Made by a program: the position numbers and the translations under genes | The notes under the pieces: model-generated | Database searches by the model: none | The model's input: only the letters and a program-made list of their open reading frames with translations | Told to the model about the DNA's origin: nothing | Shown here: in pieces, positions 16,535 through 25,110 of the stretch | How positions within the stretch are numbered: the stretch's first letter is position 1 | Layout of the letters: each line of letters begins with the position of its first letter | NCBI RefSeq assembly: GCF_012276695.1 | Contig: NZ_CP038852.1 | Coordinates: forward strand, 682,001-746,000 | DNA length: 64,000 nucleotides | Reading direction: 5' to 3' | DNA from: Candidatus Pelagibacter giovannonii | Lineage (GTDB): Bacteria > Pseudomonadota > Alphaproteobacteria > Pelagibacterales > Pelagibacteraceae

Positions 16535-16867
16535 TTATGGTAAATACATTTCCCATTCTTCAGCTATAACCTGTAATGCAAATATTTCTTTTCCATGAAC
16601 CATTTTATCTGCTGTCATCATCTCAGATAATAATTTAATTGTTTTGTCTTTATCAGTTTTATCTTCAATACCTCTTGCAGTTTCTCTACAAAGCTTAGTT
16701 AAATCATTAGTTTGTTCAATTTCATTTATTAGCTGATTTAAATTCTCATCTGAAACTTCTAATTTTTTTGAAATTGATTTGATAAAATCTTTTTCCTCTT
16801 GCATGTATTTTTTATCAGCAAAGGCCATCAACAAAAGTAGTTTAAGTATTTGTTTATTTTTGTTCAT
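16535..16867 (-). CDS. TerB-like acidic helical protein
   Basis: This 110-residue all-helical protein has the TerB-family feel: LLLLMAFADKKYMQEEKDFIKSI gives the alanine-aspartate turn followed by acidic residues. The second half, MMTADKMVHGKEIFAL, repeats the pattern (A-D-x-x-x-x-x-E), as in the internal duplication of TerB domains that bind metal through acidic residues. It lies eight bases upstream of the MORC-like gene and on the same strand, so it is probably the first or an early gene of the restriction operon. TerB domains occur in stress and anti-phage contexts; a specific role here is inference. Confidence 0.68.
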   Translation of the reverse strand: MNKNKQILKLLLLMAFADKKYMQEEKDFIKSISKKLEVSDENLNQLINEIEQTNDLTKLCRETARGIEDKTDKDKTIKLLSEMMTADKMVHGKEIFALQVIAEEWEMYLP

Positions 16868-16928
16868 GAATTATCTTTTTTGATTTACTCTAAGTGTGTA
16901 ACTCTTGATTTTATTTAATTTTTTTCAT

Positions 16929-17090
16929 CTAATAAACTTTTGATACATATCTTGCTAAAATTGGTCTAGTTGAACTCTCATCTATCATTTTAATCTTACC
17001 ATCCGCATAATGAAAATATACTCTAAAAAAATGTTCCTTTTCCTCAATATTATGTACTTCTTCAACTCTTATCTCTTTAATTTTTTGCAT
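16929..17090 (-). CDS. Small hypothetical protein, 53 residues
   Basis: This is a short frame beginning MQKIKEIRVEEVHNIEEKEH and ending with RPILARYVSKVY. An AAGGAAAG element lies about eleven bases before its ATG and it overlaps the end of the upstream gene by 14 bases. The sequence alternates like a small beta-sheet protein (FFRVYFHYADGKIKMIDE). It sits 61 bases ahead of the TerB-like gene, so it may be carried on the same transcript. No family is recognised. Confidence 0.45.
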   Translation of the reverse strand: MQKIKEIRVEEVHNIEEKEHFFRVYFHYADGKIKMIDESSTRPILARYVSKVY

Positions 17091-17694
17091 TTTTTAATCT
17101 TTCCTTTCTTTTCATTTCAGCTTTTCTTTTTTGGTATATTCGATCTCCTTCTCTCTTAATTTCTTTTTGAGCTTCAGACATGTTGGCCCATCTTTTTTTT
17201 TGCCTATTACTTTCACTAGCTTTTAATTTTTCTAATTTTTTTCCTGATAAATTGCTGATATAGTTTTTGTTTCTTTCTCTTTTTTCTTCTAACTGTTCTT
17301 CTGTTAAATTTTTATATCTAAGTTTCTCATTTTTTTTTCTCTGGGAAATACTTACTTTATCTCTATAACTCTTACTTAAAGCATTCTTTCTAAAAGTATC
17401 TTCATTAATTTCTTTATTTTCAAATCTTAATATATTTTCTTTAGTCGAGAGTTTATAAATATCTTTCAAAGGTCTTCTTCTTTTACCCACATGCCCAAAA
17501 ACTAAATTTTTCCTATCAACTTCTGTTCTTGTGAGTAAGGCATTTTTTTCATCTGGGTTTAATTTACCACGACCAATAAAGTCAGCTTTGGTCCAACTAG
17601 GATGTTTATCAATAGTTTTTTGAACTTCAGTATCTGACCTTAATTTGTGCTGGTTAATACCATCCGGGTTTCTATTAAAGCTTTGATCTTCCAT
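17077..17694 (-). CDS. Basic, coiled-coil-like hypothetical protein
   Basis: It is about 205 residues, very rich in lysine, arginine and glutamate, with long helical runs in the second half (repeated RKK, KRER, EKLKA patterns) suggesting a coiled coil. The N-terminal half contains PSWTKADFIGRGKLN and GKRRRPLKDIYKL, which I do not recognise. The basic composition would suit nucleic-acid binding. I chose the ATG at 17694 rather than the preceding TTG codon. It is the most upstream gene of the minus-strand run leading into the TerB-MORC-Z1 operon. Confidence 0.5.
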   Translation of the reverse strand: MEDQSFNRNPDGINQHKLRSDTEVQKTIDKHPSWTKADFIGRGKLNPDEKNALLTRTEVDRKNLVFGHVGKRRRPLKDIYKLSTKENILRFENKEINEDTFRKNALSKSYRDKVSISQRKKNEKLRYKNLTEEQLEEKRERNKNYISNLSGKKLEKLKASESNRQKKRWANMSEAQKEIKREGDRIYQKRKAEMKRKERLKNAKN

Positions 17695-17796
17695 CAATTG
17701 AAATTTTTACTTAACTAAATCTAACAAAGTTTATTAAAGCAGACAAGAATGAACTCTTATGTTGATAACTATTTTTTTTTATTTAAGATTATTATT

Positions 17797-17928
17797 ATGG
17801 AAGTCTTATTAATTATCAAAATCCTATTTATTATAGGACTAGCTATTACAATTTATGCAATTTTAAGAAACTTGGATATTTTAAAAATTATCTTTATTTA
17901 TTTAAAAGATTCTTTATTTGATAAGTAA
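17797..17928 (+). CDS. Possible small membrane protein
   Basis: This 43-residue frame (starting MEVLLIIKILFIIGLAIT) encodes one long hydrophobic segment and a short charged tail. It ends inside the convergent hisG stop region, overlapping it by 15 bases. There is no clear ribosome-binding site, so it may be chance in AT-rich DNA. Confidence 0.3.
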   Translation: MEVLLIIKILFIIGLAITIYAILRNLDILKIIFIYLKDSLFDK

Positions 17929-18600
17929 TTTTAATATTTTTTTAACTTCTTTATTTTTTAATGAGTTTTTTCCAGCAAATAGGCATGCTGATGATTTAAG
18001 AATAATTCCATCATCTATAACTTTTAAATTATTTTGACGAAGCGTTTCTCCACTTGAACTTAAATCTGTAATAAAATCTGCTTTAGATATTTCTACAGAA
18101 TTTTCAGTTGCTCCTAAAGATGTTACTAGATCATATTGTGTAATTCCTCTAGAACTCATCCATTCATTAGTAAGGTTCTTAAATTTTGTAGCACACCTCA
18201 TAAGTCTTTTTTTTTTGTTAAAAAATTCAAATGAAATTTCCTCTAAGTCTGTTGGATTAACGCAGTCTAACCAACTAGTACTTACTGCAACAACGAGATC
18301 TGATTTTCCCCATTCATATTGTTTTACTAGAGATATTTTGGATTGAATACTTACATCACTTTCTCTCCACAAGTCTTTTCCACTTATTCCAATATCACAT
18401 ACCCCAGTTCCAAGTGCTTCAATAATTTCTGTAGCATTCATATACATTACTCTTATCAACGGATAACCTTTGATTGATGCTACTAAAGATCTATCACTTT
18501 TAGATAATATTTTAAGTTTTGCTTTTTTGAAGACATTTTCTGACTCTGTTTTAAGTCTTCCCTTATTAACTATACTTATATTTATAATATCTTTTTTCAT
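17914..18600 (-). CDS. hisG: ATP phosphoribosyltransferase, short form
   Basis: It catalyses the first step of histidine synthesis, joining ATP and PRPP. At 228 residues it is the short form that lacks the regulatory ACT-like C-terminal domain and needs HisZ, which is encoded directly upstream with a 4-base overlap. Recognisable segments include DIGISGKDLW (about residue 73-82), VSLGATENSVEIS in the PRPP-binding loop region and DLSSSGETLRQNNLK. It marks the right-hand edge of the accessory region. It is intact. Confidence 0.93.
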   Translation of the reverse strand: MKKDIINISIVNKGRLKTESENVFKKAKLKILSKSDRSLVASIKGYPLIRVMYMNATEIIEALGTGVCDIGISGKDLWRESDVSIQSKISLVKQYEWGKSDLVVAVSTSWLDCVNPTDLEEISFEFFNKKKRLMRCATKFKNLTNEWMSSRGITQYDLVTSLGATENSVEISKADFITDLSSSGETLRQNNLKVIDDGIILKSSACLFAGKNSLKNKEVKKILKLLIK

Positions 18601-19643
18601 AATAAATTTAAATCAATTGCAGCCCCTACAGCTGTTATATTCTTTTTATAACCTAAATTTTTAACCAACTCATTGTAACGACCCCCAGATACAAAAGTGT
18701 GTATTTTTCCTTTAACATTAACTTGAATATTAAAAACCATATTTGAATAGTATGGGACACTTCTTCCAATATTAGTTGAAAATAAAACTTTAACATTTTT
18801 TAAATTATTTTTTCTAATTGGAAAATAGTCTGGGCTAATAATCAAATTTAAATTATTTTTCTTAAAGAATTCATTAAGAATTTTTGGAGCTTTATCAATT
18901 GAACAAGATATTTTAAAATAATCTCTAATAATTTTAACATTTTTTTTATTAGAATTTACTCTAGGGTCTGAATAATTTTTTATATCAAATCTATCTAGAA
19001 TTTCTTTTAATGACCTCCCTGAAAAAATTTTTTTAGGATTTTCTTTTCTTAATTTTTCTGCTTTTTTTTTGTCCTGTTTGACTACTTCAAAATTAATATC
19101 AGAGTTAGTGGATAACTTTTTTAATAATTTATTAAGATAAACCTCTCTACTAAAGTGACGCTTAATTCTCTCTTTCCATCTGTTTGGCATTTCTAATCTA
19201 TTGACCAAAGCATAGAATATTTCAATATTTCCAATATTTAATTGCGCTTTTTTAAAAGTTGTTTTTTTTAAAATTTTTATTGAAGTTTTAACTATTTCTT
19301 CGTCATCTTTATTATTGTTATTGGAAGCATAAATTTCAAAACCTGTTTGTTTTTTTATCACTGAATTAGATCTTGTGTTTGCTTTACGGTAAGCTTCACC
19401 TGTATAATACCATTTTGTTCGATTGTTTATTTTTTCCTTAATAAATTTTATTACACTGCTAATTGTCAAGTCTGGTCTAAGCGACCATTCTCTAAAATTT
19501 TGATCATAAAAAGAAAATAGATATTGCCTAAAATTTCCACCTGATCTCTTAAGAATATGTTTAGATTCAATAATACTGTCTAACTCTATATATTTAAAAT
19601 TCTGAGATTTGAGAATTTGATTAAAGGAATTTTTTAATTTCAT
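18597..19643 (-). CDS. hisZ: ATP phosphoribosyltransferase regulatory subunit
   Basis: This 348-residue paralogue of the class II HisRS catalytic core (WSLRPDLTISSVI) lacks the anticodon-binding domain, as expected for HisZ, the histidine-sensing partner of short HisG. The start lies 23 bases inside the end of hisS, and its stop overlaps the hisG start, so the three form one transcript. The C-terminal segment FVSGGRYNELVKNLGYKKNITAVG fits the HisA-like motif of the family. Allosteric inhibition by histidine is known for the HisGZ complex. Confidence 0.9.
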   Translation of the reverse strand: MKLKNSFNQILKSQNFKYIELDSIIESKHILKRSGGNFRQYLFSFYDQNFREWSLRPDLTISSVIKFIKEKINNRTKWYYTGEAYRKANTRSNSVIKKQTGFEIYASNNNNKDDEEIVKTSIKILKKTTFKKAQLNIGNIEIFYALVNRLEMPNRWKERIKRHFSREVYLNKLLKKLSTNSDINFEVVKQDKKKAEKLRKENPKKIFSGRSLKEILDRFDIKNYSDPRVNSNKKNVKIIRDYFKISCSIDKAPKILNEFFKKNNLNLIISPDYFPIRKNNLKNVKVLFSTNIGRSVPYYSNMVFNIQVNVKGKIHTFVSGGRYNELVKNLGYKKNITAVGAAIDLNLL

Positions 19644-21018
19644 CTAATAGTTTTTCTTTTGGAACTGTAACTTGATTGTTTTCACCTTTAACTCCTAAAA
19701 GGTTTTTTAAAGTAATCGTATTATCTTTAAATTCATTTTCACCACAAATAACAGCTACTGGGCATTGTTTTTTATTCGCATACGTTAAATTTTTGCCAAG
19801 ATTTTTTTTACTGTCTAAAAATATTTCAGAGTTGATATTATTGTCTCTTAAAACTTTTAAAATCTCATAATAATTTTTTAAATATTTTTCGTCCATTACA
19901 CAAACAATTACAGGTTTGTTTTCATCTACTTGAATTTGGGAAAGCTGTTCAAGACAAAATACTAATCTGTCAATTCCAATACTAATCCCTGTCCCTAAAA
20001 AGTCTTCTCCCTTAAACTTAGATACTAAATATTCCCCGCCGCTACAAACAGAACCAGGAGAAATAACTTTTCCTTTTGGATTTTTTACTTCAAATGTTAA
20101 ATTAGTTTCAACTATAAAACCTGTATAAATATCAAGTCCACGAATTTTAGAAGAGTCAAATTTAACCACATCAGCATATTCGCCATAGCTTAATACTTTT
20201 AATAAATCTTCAGTTTCTCCAATACCTTCCTCTGAAAGTGTATTTTTTAAATTAGACTTTAATTGATCTAAATCTTTAACTTTTAAAAAGTTAATAATTT
20301 CAGATGCTTGATCAGTACTCAACTTTGCGCCAATGGTTACGGCCCCACTATCATCGGTTCTTTTTTCTGTTAATAATTGTTGAACTCCACTAATTCCAAA
20401 ACCAGGTTTATCCAATTTATCAATTGCTCTTAAAACTTTTTGTTTTTGCTTTTCATCAGTTATTTTTAATTGATCCATTAAACCTTGAACAATTTTTCTA
20501 TTACTAATATTGACTACAAATTGATCCTTTTTTAATCCACATTTTATTAGTGTACTTGCAATTAAATTACATAATTCTGAATTAGCCTGAGCACTATTAA
20601 ACTTACCGATAATGTCAGCATCACATTGACCAAAACTTTTAAAACGACCGTTTCCTGGTTTTTCTCGTCTGAATACATCTCCTATTTGATATCTCTTGTA
20701 TGGGTTAGGTAATTCTAAATAATTTTGAGCATAAAACCTTGCAAGAGGATTTGATAAATCATACCTCAAAGAAATTTCCTTATCATCTTCGTTAAATGTG
20801 AAGATGTCTGCCATGGGGTTACTATCATCTTCAGCTAGAGAATTTCCAATATTAGAACTTAACTCCATTGGAGATGTTTCTAAATCGCTGTATCCATAGC
20901 TTATATAGTTATCTTCAATAACCTTTAGTAATTTTTTTTTAAGAGATAATGTTTTGCCCCATCTGTCTTGAAAACCACTAGGTAAGCCTGGTATTAATAT
21001 TTTTTTATCTTTATTCAT
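19621..21018 (-). CDS. hisS: Histidyl-tRNA synthetase, eukaryote-like alphaproteobacterial type
   Basis: This is 465 residues when started at the ATG (21016-21018); an upstream extension would run into the tRNA-His gene and is rejected. It is a class II catalytic core with LRYDLSNPLARFYA (about 84-97), motif 2 region FRREKPGNGRF (116-126), QCDADIIG and the histidine-binding IRGLDIYTG. These segments resemble eukaryotic and archaeal HisRS more than the E. coli enzyme, a known feature of alphaproteobacteria attributed to lateral transfer. The C-terminal part carries the anticodon-binding domain (PVAVICGENEF). It lies just downstream of tRNA-His on the same strand, so enzyme and substrate may be transcribed together. 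Confidence 0.93.
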   Translation of the reverse strand: MNKDKKILIPGLPSGFQDRWGKTLSLKKKLLKVIEDNYISYGYSDLETSPMELSSNIGNSLAEDDSNPMADIFTFNEDDKEISLRYDLSNPLARFYAQNYLELPNPYKRYQIGDVFRREKPGNGRFKSFGQCDADIIGKFNSAQANSELCNLIASTLIKCGLKKDQFVVNISNRKIVQGLMDQLKITDEKQKQKVLRAIDKLDKPGFGISGVQQLLTEKRTDDSGAVTIGAKLSTDQASEIINFLKVKDLDQLKSNLKNTLSEEGIGETEDLLKVLSYGEYADVVKFDSSKIRGLDIYTGFIVETNLTFEVKNPKGKVISPGSVCSGGEYLVSKFKGEDFLGTGISIGIDRLVFCLEQLSQIQVDENKPVIVCVMDEKYLKNYYEILKVLRDNNINSEIFLDSKKNLGKNLTYANKKQCPVAVICGENEFKDNTITLKNLLGVKGENNQVTVPKEKLLDEIKKFL

Positions 21019-21024
21019 TTTTCT

Positions 21025-21100
21025 TGGTACGGTAGACAGGGCTCGAACCTGTGACATCCGGCTCCACAAGCCGGCGCTCTACCAACTGAGCTACTACCGC
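21025..21100 (-). tRNA. tRNA-His (GTG) without encoded G-1
   Basis: This is a 76-base cloverleaf with anticodon GTG in a normal loop, GTTCGAGC in the T arm and encoded CCA at 21025-21027. The base before position 1 is T, so the universal G-1 is not encoded. Position 73 is A rather than C, and the first pair is G1-U72. This is the non-canonical tRNA-His form known in a group of alphaproteobacteria. It lies 7 bases upstream of hisS. Confidence 0.95.
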
Positions 21101-21155
21101 ATTCTTCTTGTTTTTATATTATTTTTGTGTGGATTAAAAATTATATTATAAATAA

Positions 21156-21171
21156 ATAGCCTAAAGGCTAT
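21156..21171 (-). terminator. Short hairpin between two tRNA genes
   Basis: ATAGCC and GGCTAT form a perfect 6-base stem with a 4-base loop, followed on the minus strand by a T-rich stretch. It lies 216 bases of otherwise gene-free sequence between tRNA-Phe and tRNA-His; it could end the tRNA-Phe transcript or belong to a small RNA. No open reading frame longer than 22 codons is seen there. Confidence 0.35.
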
Positions 21172-21316
21172 GGAAACAAAGTCTGTGAGTACTTCTTGAA
21201 GTCTCTCTGTATGTAATATTTATAATCATGGCAGTCTTTTAGACAATTAAGAATAATTTTCAACACCTAAATATAAAAAGACATTGAGCTTATTATTAAA
21301 TTTTTAAGAGAGGTGG

Positions 21317-21392
21317 TGGTGGCCTCACCTGGACTCGAACCAGGGACACACGGATTTTCAATCCGATGCTCTACCAACTGAGCTACAAGGCC
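21317..21392 (-). tRNA. tRNA-Phe (GAA)
   Basis: This is a 76-base cloverleaf with anticodon GAA in loop TTGAAAA, GTTCGAGT in the T arm, A73 and encoded CCA (21317-21319). It lies five bases downstream of infA on the same strand. Confidence 0.96.
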
Positions 21393-21397
21393 TTGTA

Positions 21398-21613
21398 TTA
21401 ACCTCTAAAAGTAATTCTTCCTTTTGTCAAATCATAGGGGGTCATTTCCACCTGGACTTTGTCGCCTTGAAGAACTCTAATTCTATTTTTTCTTAATTTG
21501 CCAGCAGCATGCGCCGTAACAATGTGCCCGTTTTCTAGCTTCACCCTAAACATTGCGTTCGGTAAAAGGTCTTCCACTATGCCAGAAAAACTCAGCATTT
21601 CTTGTTTTGACAA
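21398..21613 (-). CDS. infA: Translation initiation factor IF-1
   Basis: This is 71 residues, the usual length, and a single S1-like OB fold: [56 protein letters not shown]. It binds the ribosomal A site during initiation with IF-2 and IF-3. The gene starts two bases before the hisD end and is followed by tRNA-Phe. It is complete and highly conserved. Confidence 0.97.
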   Translation of the reverse strand: MSKQEMLSFSGIVEDLLPNAMFRVKLENGHIVTAHAAGKLRKNRIRVLQGDKVQVEMTPYDLTKGRITFRG

Positions 21614-21615
21614 AT

Positions 21616-22902
21616 TTATTTTCTCCTAATTCTTTTTTCTACCGACTTAGCATGTCCCGCTAAACCCTCGTAGTTTGCTAGTGTTATAACTGATGGGCCC
21701 AAAGTGTAAATACCTTTTTTTGATAGGTTTATATATGAAATTCTTTTATAAAATTCATTAACACTAACTCCACTTGAATATCTTGCTGAAGAATTGGTTG
21801 GCAATACATGGTTAGAGCCAACATTATAGTCAGTCATTGCCATTACAGCATATTTTCCTAAACAGATAGATCCTGCATTTTTAATCTTACCAACTACTTT
21901 TTTATAGTTCTTAGTATTAAGCTCTAAGTGCTCAGGAGCAATTTTATTTACTGTATTAATAATTTTTTGGTCAGACTGCATATGAATTATAATTCCATTA
22001 TTGAGTAAACTATTTTTTGCAATTGCCGCTCTAGGTATTTCTTTTAATTGATTATTAATTTCATCATTAACTTTTTTAATAATTGATTTATCTTTTGAAA
22101 TTAAAATACATTGAGCAAGATTATCGTGTTCTGCTTGACCTATTAGATCACTTGCTATCCATTCAGGGTTTGAAAATTTATCACAAACAATTGTTACTTC
22201 AGAAGGTCCTGCTATCATTCCTTCAATTCCAACATCTCCAAAAACTTCTTTTTTTGCTGCAGCTACGTAAGAATTTCCAGGACCTACAATTTTATCAACT
22301 TTTTTAATTTTCTTAGTACCATATGCAACAGCTGCAATAGCAGATGGTCCTCCAATTGAATAAATCTCTTTAATCTTACATTTCTTTGCAGCATATAATA
22401 CAGCCGGATTTTGTTTACCTTTTTGACCTGGATTAACCATAACTAGTCTTTTCACTCCAGCAACAATTGCAGGTACTGCATTCATTAAAACACTGGAAGG
22501 ATATGAGGCTGTTGAACCAGGCACATAAATTGCAACTGATTCAATAGGTACGTATTTATACTCTAATTTATTTTTTAGTTTGTCTGTATAAGAAATGTTT
22601 TTAAATTTTTGTAATGAGTGGAATTTATAAATTCTATCATAAGCAAGATCGATTGCCTTTTTAACTTTTGGATCTAAAGACTGAATAGCTCTATTTATTT
22701 GTTTTATGCTTGGAGCAATAATACTATTTTTATTAAATCTCTTTTCATACTTTAAAATAGCTTTATCTCCATTTTTCTTAACATCTCTAATAATTTTAAT
22801 AACTGAAACTGAATTAAGTTGGACTTTATTTTTTCGTTTAGACAGTAATACGTCTAGAGTTTTGTTAAACTTTTTATTTTTACTATCTAATATCTTAATC
22901 AT
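21616..22902 (-). CDS. hisD: Histidinol dehydrogenase
   Basis: This 428-residue protein catalyses the last two steps of histidine synthesis, NAD-dependent oxidation of histidinol to histidine. The cofactor and zinc regions are clear: [47 protein letters not shown] and [10 protein letters not shown], plus the late active-site segment [12 protein letters not shown]. It is adjacent to infA and to a DUF2948 gene, a common alphaproteobacterial arrangement. Length is normal. Confidence 0.96.
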   Translation of the reverse strand: MIKILDSKNKKFNKTLDVLLSKRKNKVQLNSVSVIKIIRDVKKNGDKAILKYEKRFNKNSIIAPSIKQINRAIQSLDPKVKKAIDLAYDRIYKFHSLQKFKNISYTDKLKNKLEYKYVPIESVAIYVPGSTASYPSSVLMNAVPAIVAGVKRLVMVNPGQKGKQNPAVLYAAKKCKIKEIYSIGGPSAIAAVAYGTKKIKKVDKIVGPGNSYVAAAKKEVFGDVGIEGMIAGPSEVTIVCDKFSNPEWIASDLIGQAEHDNLAQCILISKDKSIIKKVNDEINNQLKEIPRAAIAKNSLLNNGIIIHMQSDQKIINTVNKIAPEHLELNTKNYKKVVGKIKNAGSICLGKYAVMAMTDYNVGSNHVLPTNSSARYSSGVSVNEFYKRISYINLSKKGIYTLGPSVITLANYEGLAGHAKSVEKRIRRK

Positions 22903-23297
22903 TAATCAGCTTTATTTTGGTCGTCTAAGGTTACTTCAATTATTTCTGTCGATAATGTAATATATGCGTTGTTTGTAAACATTAGGTTTATCTCATAATT
23001 GTCATTATTTTTTAAATAATCCATCCCAATTAACTCTAATTTTTCTTCATGATCATTTTGTTTAATATTTTTAGATTTAACTCTATCTACAAATTCAAAC
23101 TTACAAATACTAGTAACTTTTTTATCTTGTTCTTCCGTTTCTACTTTCGATCTTTTTAATGATAATAAAAAAACTTTGTTTTTCTGAAGATATTTAATTT
23201 GATCAACTTTAACCTCGGCTCCAGAACAGCACGCTGAGATTACTTGTAATCCCTCATTATCTGTAGCTATAATCTTTGATAAATATTTTTTATCCAT
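22902..23297 (-). CDS. DUF2948 family protein
   Basis: This 131-residue cytoplasmic protein fits the uncharacterised DUF2948 family that alphaproteobacteria keep between murA and hisD. The family pattern is seen in KIIATDNEGLQVISACCSGAEVKVDQIKYL, then FLLSLKRSKVE, with CKFEFVDRVK later. Its ATG overlaps the murA stop and its stop overlaps the hisD start, indicating one transcript. The function is not known to me. Confidence 0.85.
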   Translation of the reverse strand: MDKKYLSKIIATDNEGLQVISACCSGAEVKVDQIKYLQKNKVFLLSLKRSKVETEEQDKKVTSICKFEFVDRVKSKNIKQNDHEEKLELIGMDYLKNNDNYEINLMFTNNAYITLSTEIIEVTLDDQNKAD

Positions 23298-24550
23298 TAG
23301 TTAATTCTCTTAATTTTAGCCCCTACTTTTTTTAATTTCTTCTCTATATCTTCATAGCCCCTATCAAGGTGATATATTCTATTAATTACTGATTTTCCTT
23401 TAGCAGCAAGAGCTGCAAGAATTAAAGATACAGAGGCTCTTAGATCTGTGGCCATTAATTCTGCTGCTTCAAATTTGATATTTCCTTCTATGGTCGCTTT
23501 ATTTCCATTAATAGAAATTTTAGCTCCCATTCTATTTAACTCTGCAACGTGCATAAATCTATTTTCAAATATTTCTTCTTTAATATGAGATCTTTTATTA
23601 GCCCTACACAATAATACCATCATTTGTGCCTGTAAATCTGTTGGAAACCCTGGATAAGGGGATGTTTTAATATTTATACTTTTAATCTTTTTACTTCCTT
23701 GAATAAGTATTTCATTTTTTCTTAGAGTAATTTTTGATCCTACTTTTTTTAAAATATTAATTTCTGTATTTATTATCTTAGGATCAATTCCAGTAATCTT
23801 CAAATTTCCTCCTGTTAATGCTGCAGCTATTAAATAAGTTCCAGCCTCTATTCTATCGGGCATTACTGAATAATTTAATTCTTTAAGGTTATTCACTCCT
23901 CCAATTTTAACCGTTCTCTTTGAAATCCACTTAATATTACACCCCATATTAATTAAAAAATTAACTAAATCTTTAATCTCAGGTTCAATGGCACAATTTG
24001 ATAAAGTTGTTTTTCCTTTAGCTAAACATGCGGCTATAATTAAATTTTCTGTGGCACCAACTGAAACTTTAGGAAATTTTATATTTGCTCCTATTAATCC
24101 TTTGGGTGCATTTGCATGAACATAACCTTGGATGATTTTATATTTAACACCAAGTTTTGATAGAGCTTGTAAATGAATATCAACAGGTCTCGTCCCTATA
24201 GCGCAGCCGCCAGGTAATGAAACTTTTGCTTTACCAAATTTTGCTAGTAGTGGTCCTAAAACTAATATTCCCGCTCTCATAGTTTTAACCAAACTATAGG
24301 CTGCAAAAGTTTTTGTTTGCTTAGTGTTTTTGATAATTAATTTTTTTTTATTATCATCAATAACTGAACCTAATGACTTTAATAAAAGTATCATTGTTTC
24401 AATATCTTTTACTCTTGGTAAATTTGTTAAAGATATTTTTTTATTTGATAATAGTGTTGCAGCTAAAATAGGAAGGGACGCATTTTTAGAACCTGAAATT
24501 CTAATTTGTCCCTTGAGCTTTGCTGCCCCAAAGACTTCCAATTTTTTCAT
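23297..24550 (-). CDS. murA: UDP-N-acetylglucosamine 1-carboxyvinyltransferase
   Basis: It catalyses the first committed step of peptidoglycan synthesis, transferring enolpyruvate from PEP to UDP-GlcNAc. The protein has 417 residues, normal for the family, with the inside-out alpha/beta barrel repeats. The catalytic cysteine is present in PGGCAIGTRPVDIH, so the enzyme should be sensitive to fosfomycin by family knowledge. RISGSKNASLPILAATLL marks the N-terminal substrate lysine, and FPTDLQAQMM and NRFMHVAELNRMG are typical later segments. Confidence 0.97.
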   Translation of the reverse strand: MKKLEVFGAAKLKGQIRISGSKNASLPILAATLLSNKKISLTNLPRVKDIETMILLLKSLGSVIDDNKKKLIIKNTKQTKTFAAYSLVKTMRAGILVLGPLLAKFGKAKVSLPGGCAIGTRPVDIHLQALSKLGVKYKIIQGYVHANAPKGLIGANIKFPKVSVGATENLIIAACLAKGKTTLSNCAIEPEIKDLVNFLINMGCNIKWISKRTVKIGGVNNLKELNYSVMPDRIEAGTYLIAAALTGGNLKITGIDPKIINTEINILKKVGSKITLRKNEILIQGSKKIKSINIKTSPYPGFPTDLQAQMMVLLCRANKRSHIKEEIFENRFMHVAELNRMGAKISINGNKATIEGNIKFEAAELMATDLRASVSLILAALAAKGKSVINRIYHLDRGYEDIEKKLKKVGAKIKRIN

Positions 24551-24552
24551 GA

Positions 24553-25110
24553 TTATACTTTTGGTAAAGTTACTCCAGTTTGACCCATATATTTTCCTTT
24601 ACGGTCAGCGTATGAAGTTTCAGGAGACTGATCTCCTTTTAAAAATAAAAATTGAGCAACACCCTCATTTGCATAAATTTTTGCAGGAAGTGGTGTGGTA
24701 TTAGAAAATTCAAGAGTAACTGTTCCAAAAAACTCAGATTCAATTGGAGTTACGTTCACTATAATCCCTGTTCTTGCATATGTGCTCTTACCAACAACGA
24801 TACACATAATATCTCTTGGTATTTTAAAGACTTCGATAGTAGTTCCAAGCGCGAAGGAATTAGGGGGTATGATAATATATTCAGAGCTTTTTTTAGTTAC
24901 AAAGTTATCTGGAGTAAATTCCTTAGGGTCAACAATTGAAGAATTAACATTATGAAATATCTTAAATTCATCTCCTACTCTTGCATCATAGCCAAATGAA
25001 CTTAATCCATAAGAAATTTTACCATCTCTAACTTGCTTGTCTATAAAAGGAGAAATCATTGACTCCTCAACTGCTAACTTCCTTATAGATTTATCGGAAA
25101 GTACTGACAT
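24553..25110 (-). CDS. dcd: dCTP deaminase
   Basis: This 185-residue enzyme deaminates dCTP to dUTP for dTTP synthesis. It belongs to the trimeric dUTPase-like fold, with [21 protein letters not shown] containing the catalytic-site arginine and the glutamate in [16 protein letters not shown]. Its start overlaps by one base (TAATG) the stop of the short frame upstream, so it is the third member of a tightly coupled cluster with two lysine-rich small genes. Two plus-strand frames over this gene are antisense shadows. Confidence 0.94.
   Translation of the reverse strand: MSVLSDKSIRKLAVEESMISPFIDKQVRDGKISYGLSSFGYDARVGDEFKIFHNVNSSIVDPKEFTPDNFVTKKSSEYIIIPPNSFALGTTIEVFKIPRDIMCIVVGKSTYARTGIIVNVTPIESEFFGTVTLEFSNTTPLPAKIYANEGVAQFLFLKGDQSPETSYADRKGKYMGQTGVTLPKV

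Noticed and set aside
19621-21069. HisRS starting 17 residues upstream
   Set aside because: That start lies inside the tRNA-His gene; the ATG at 21018 gives the family's usual N-terminus.
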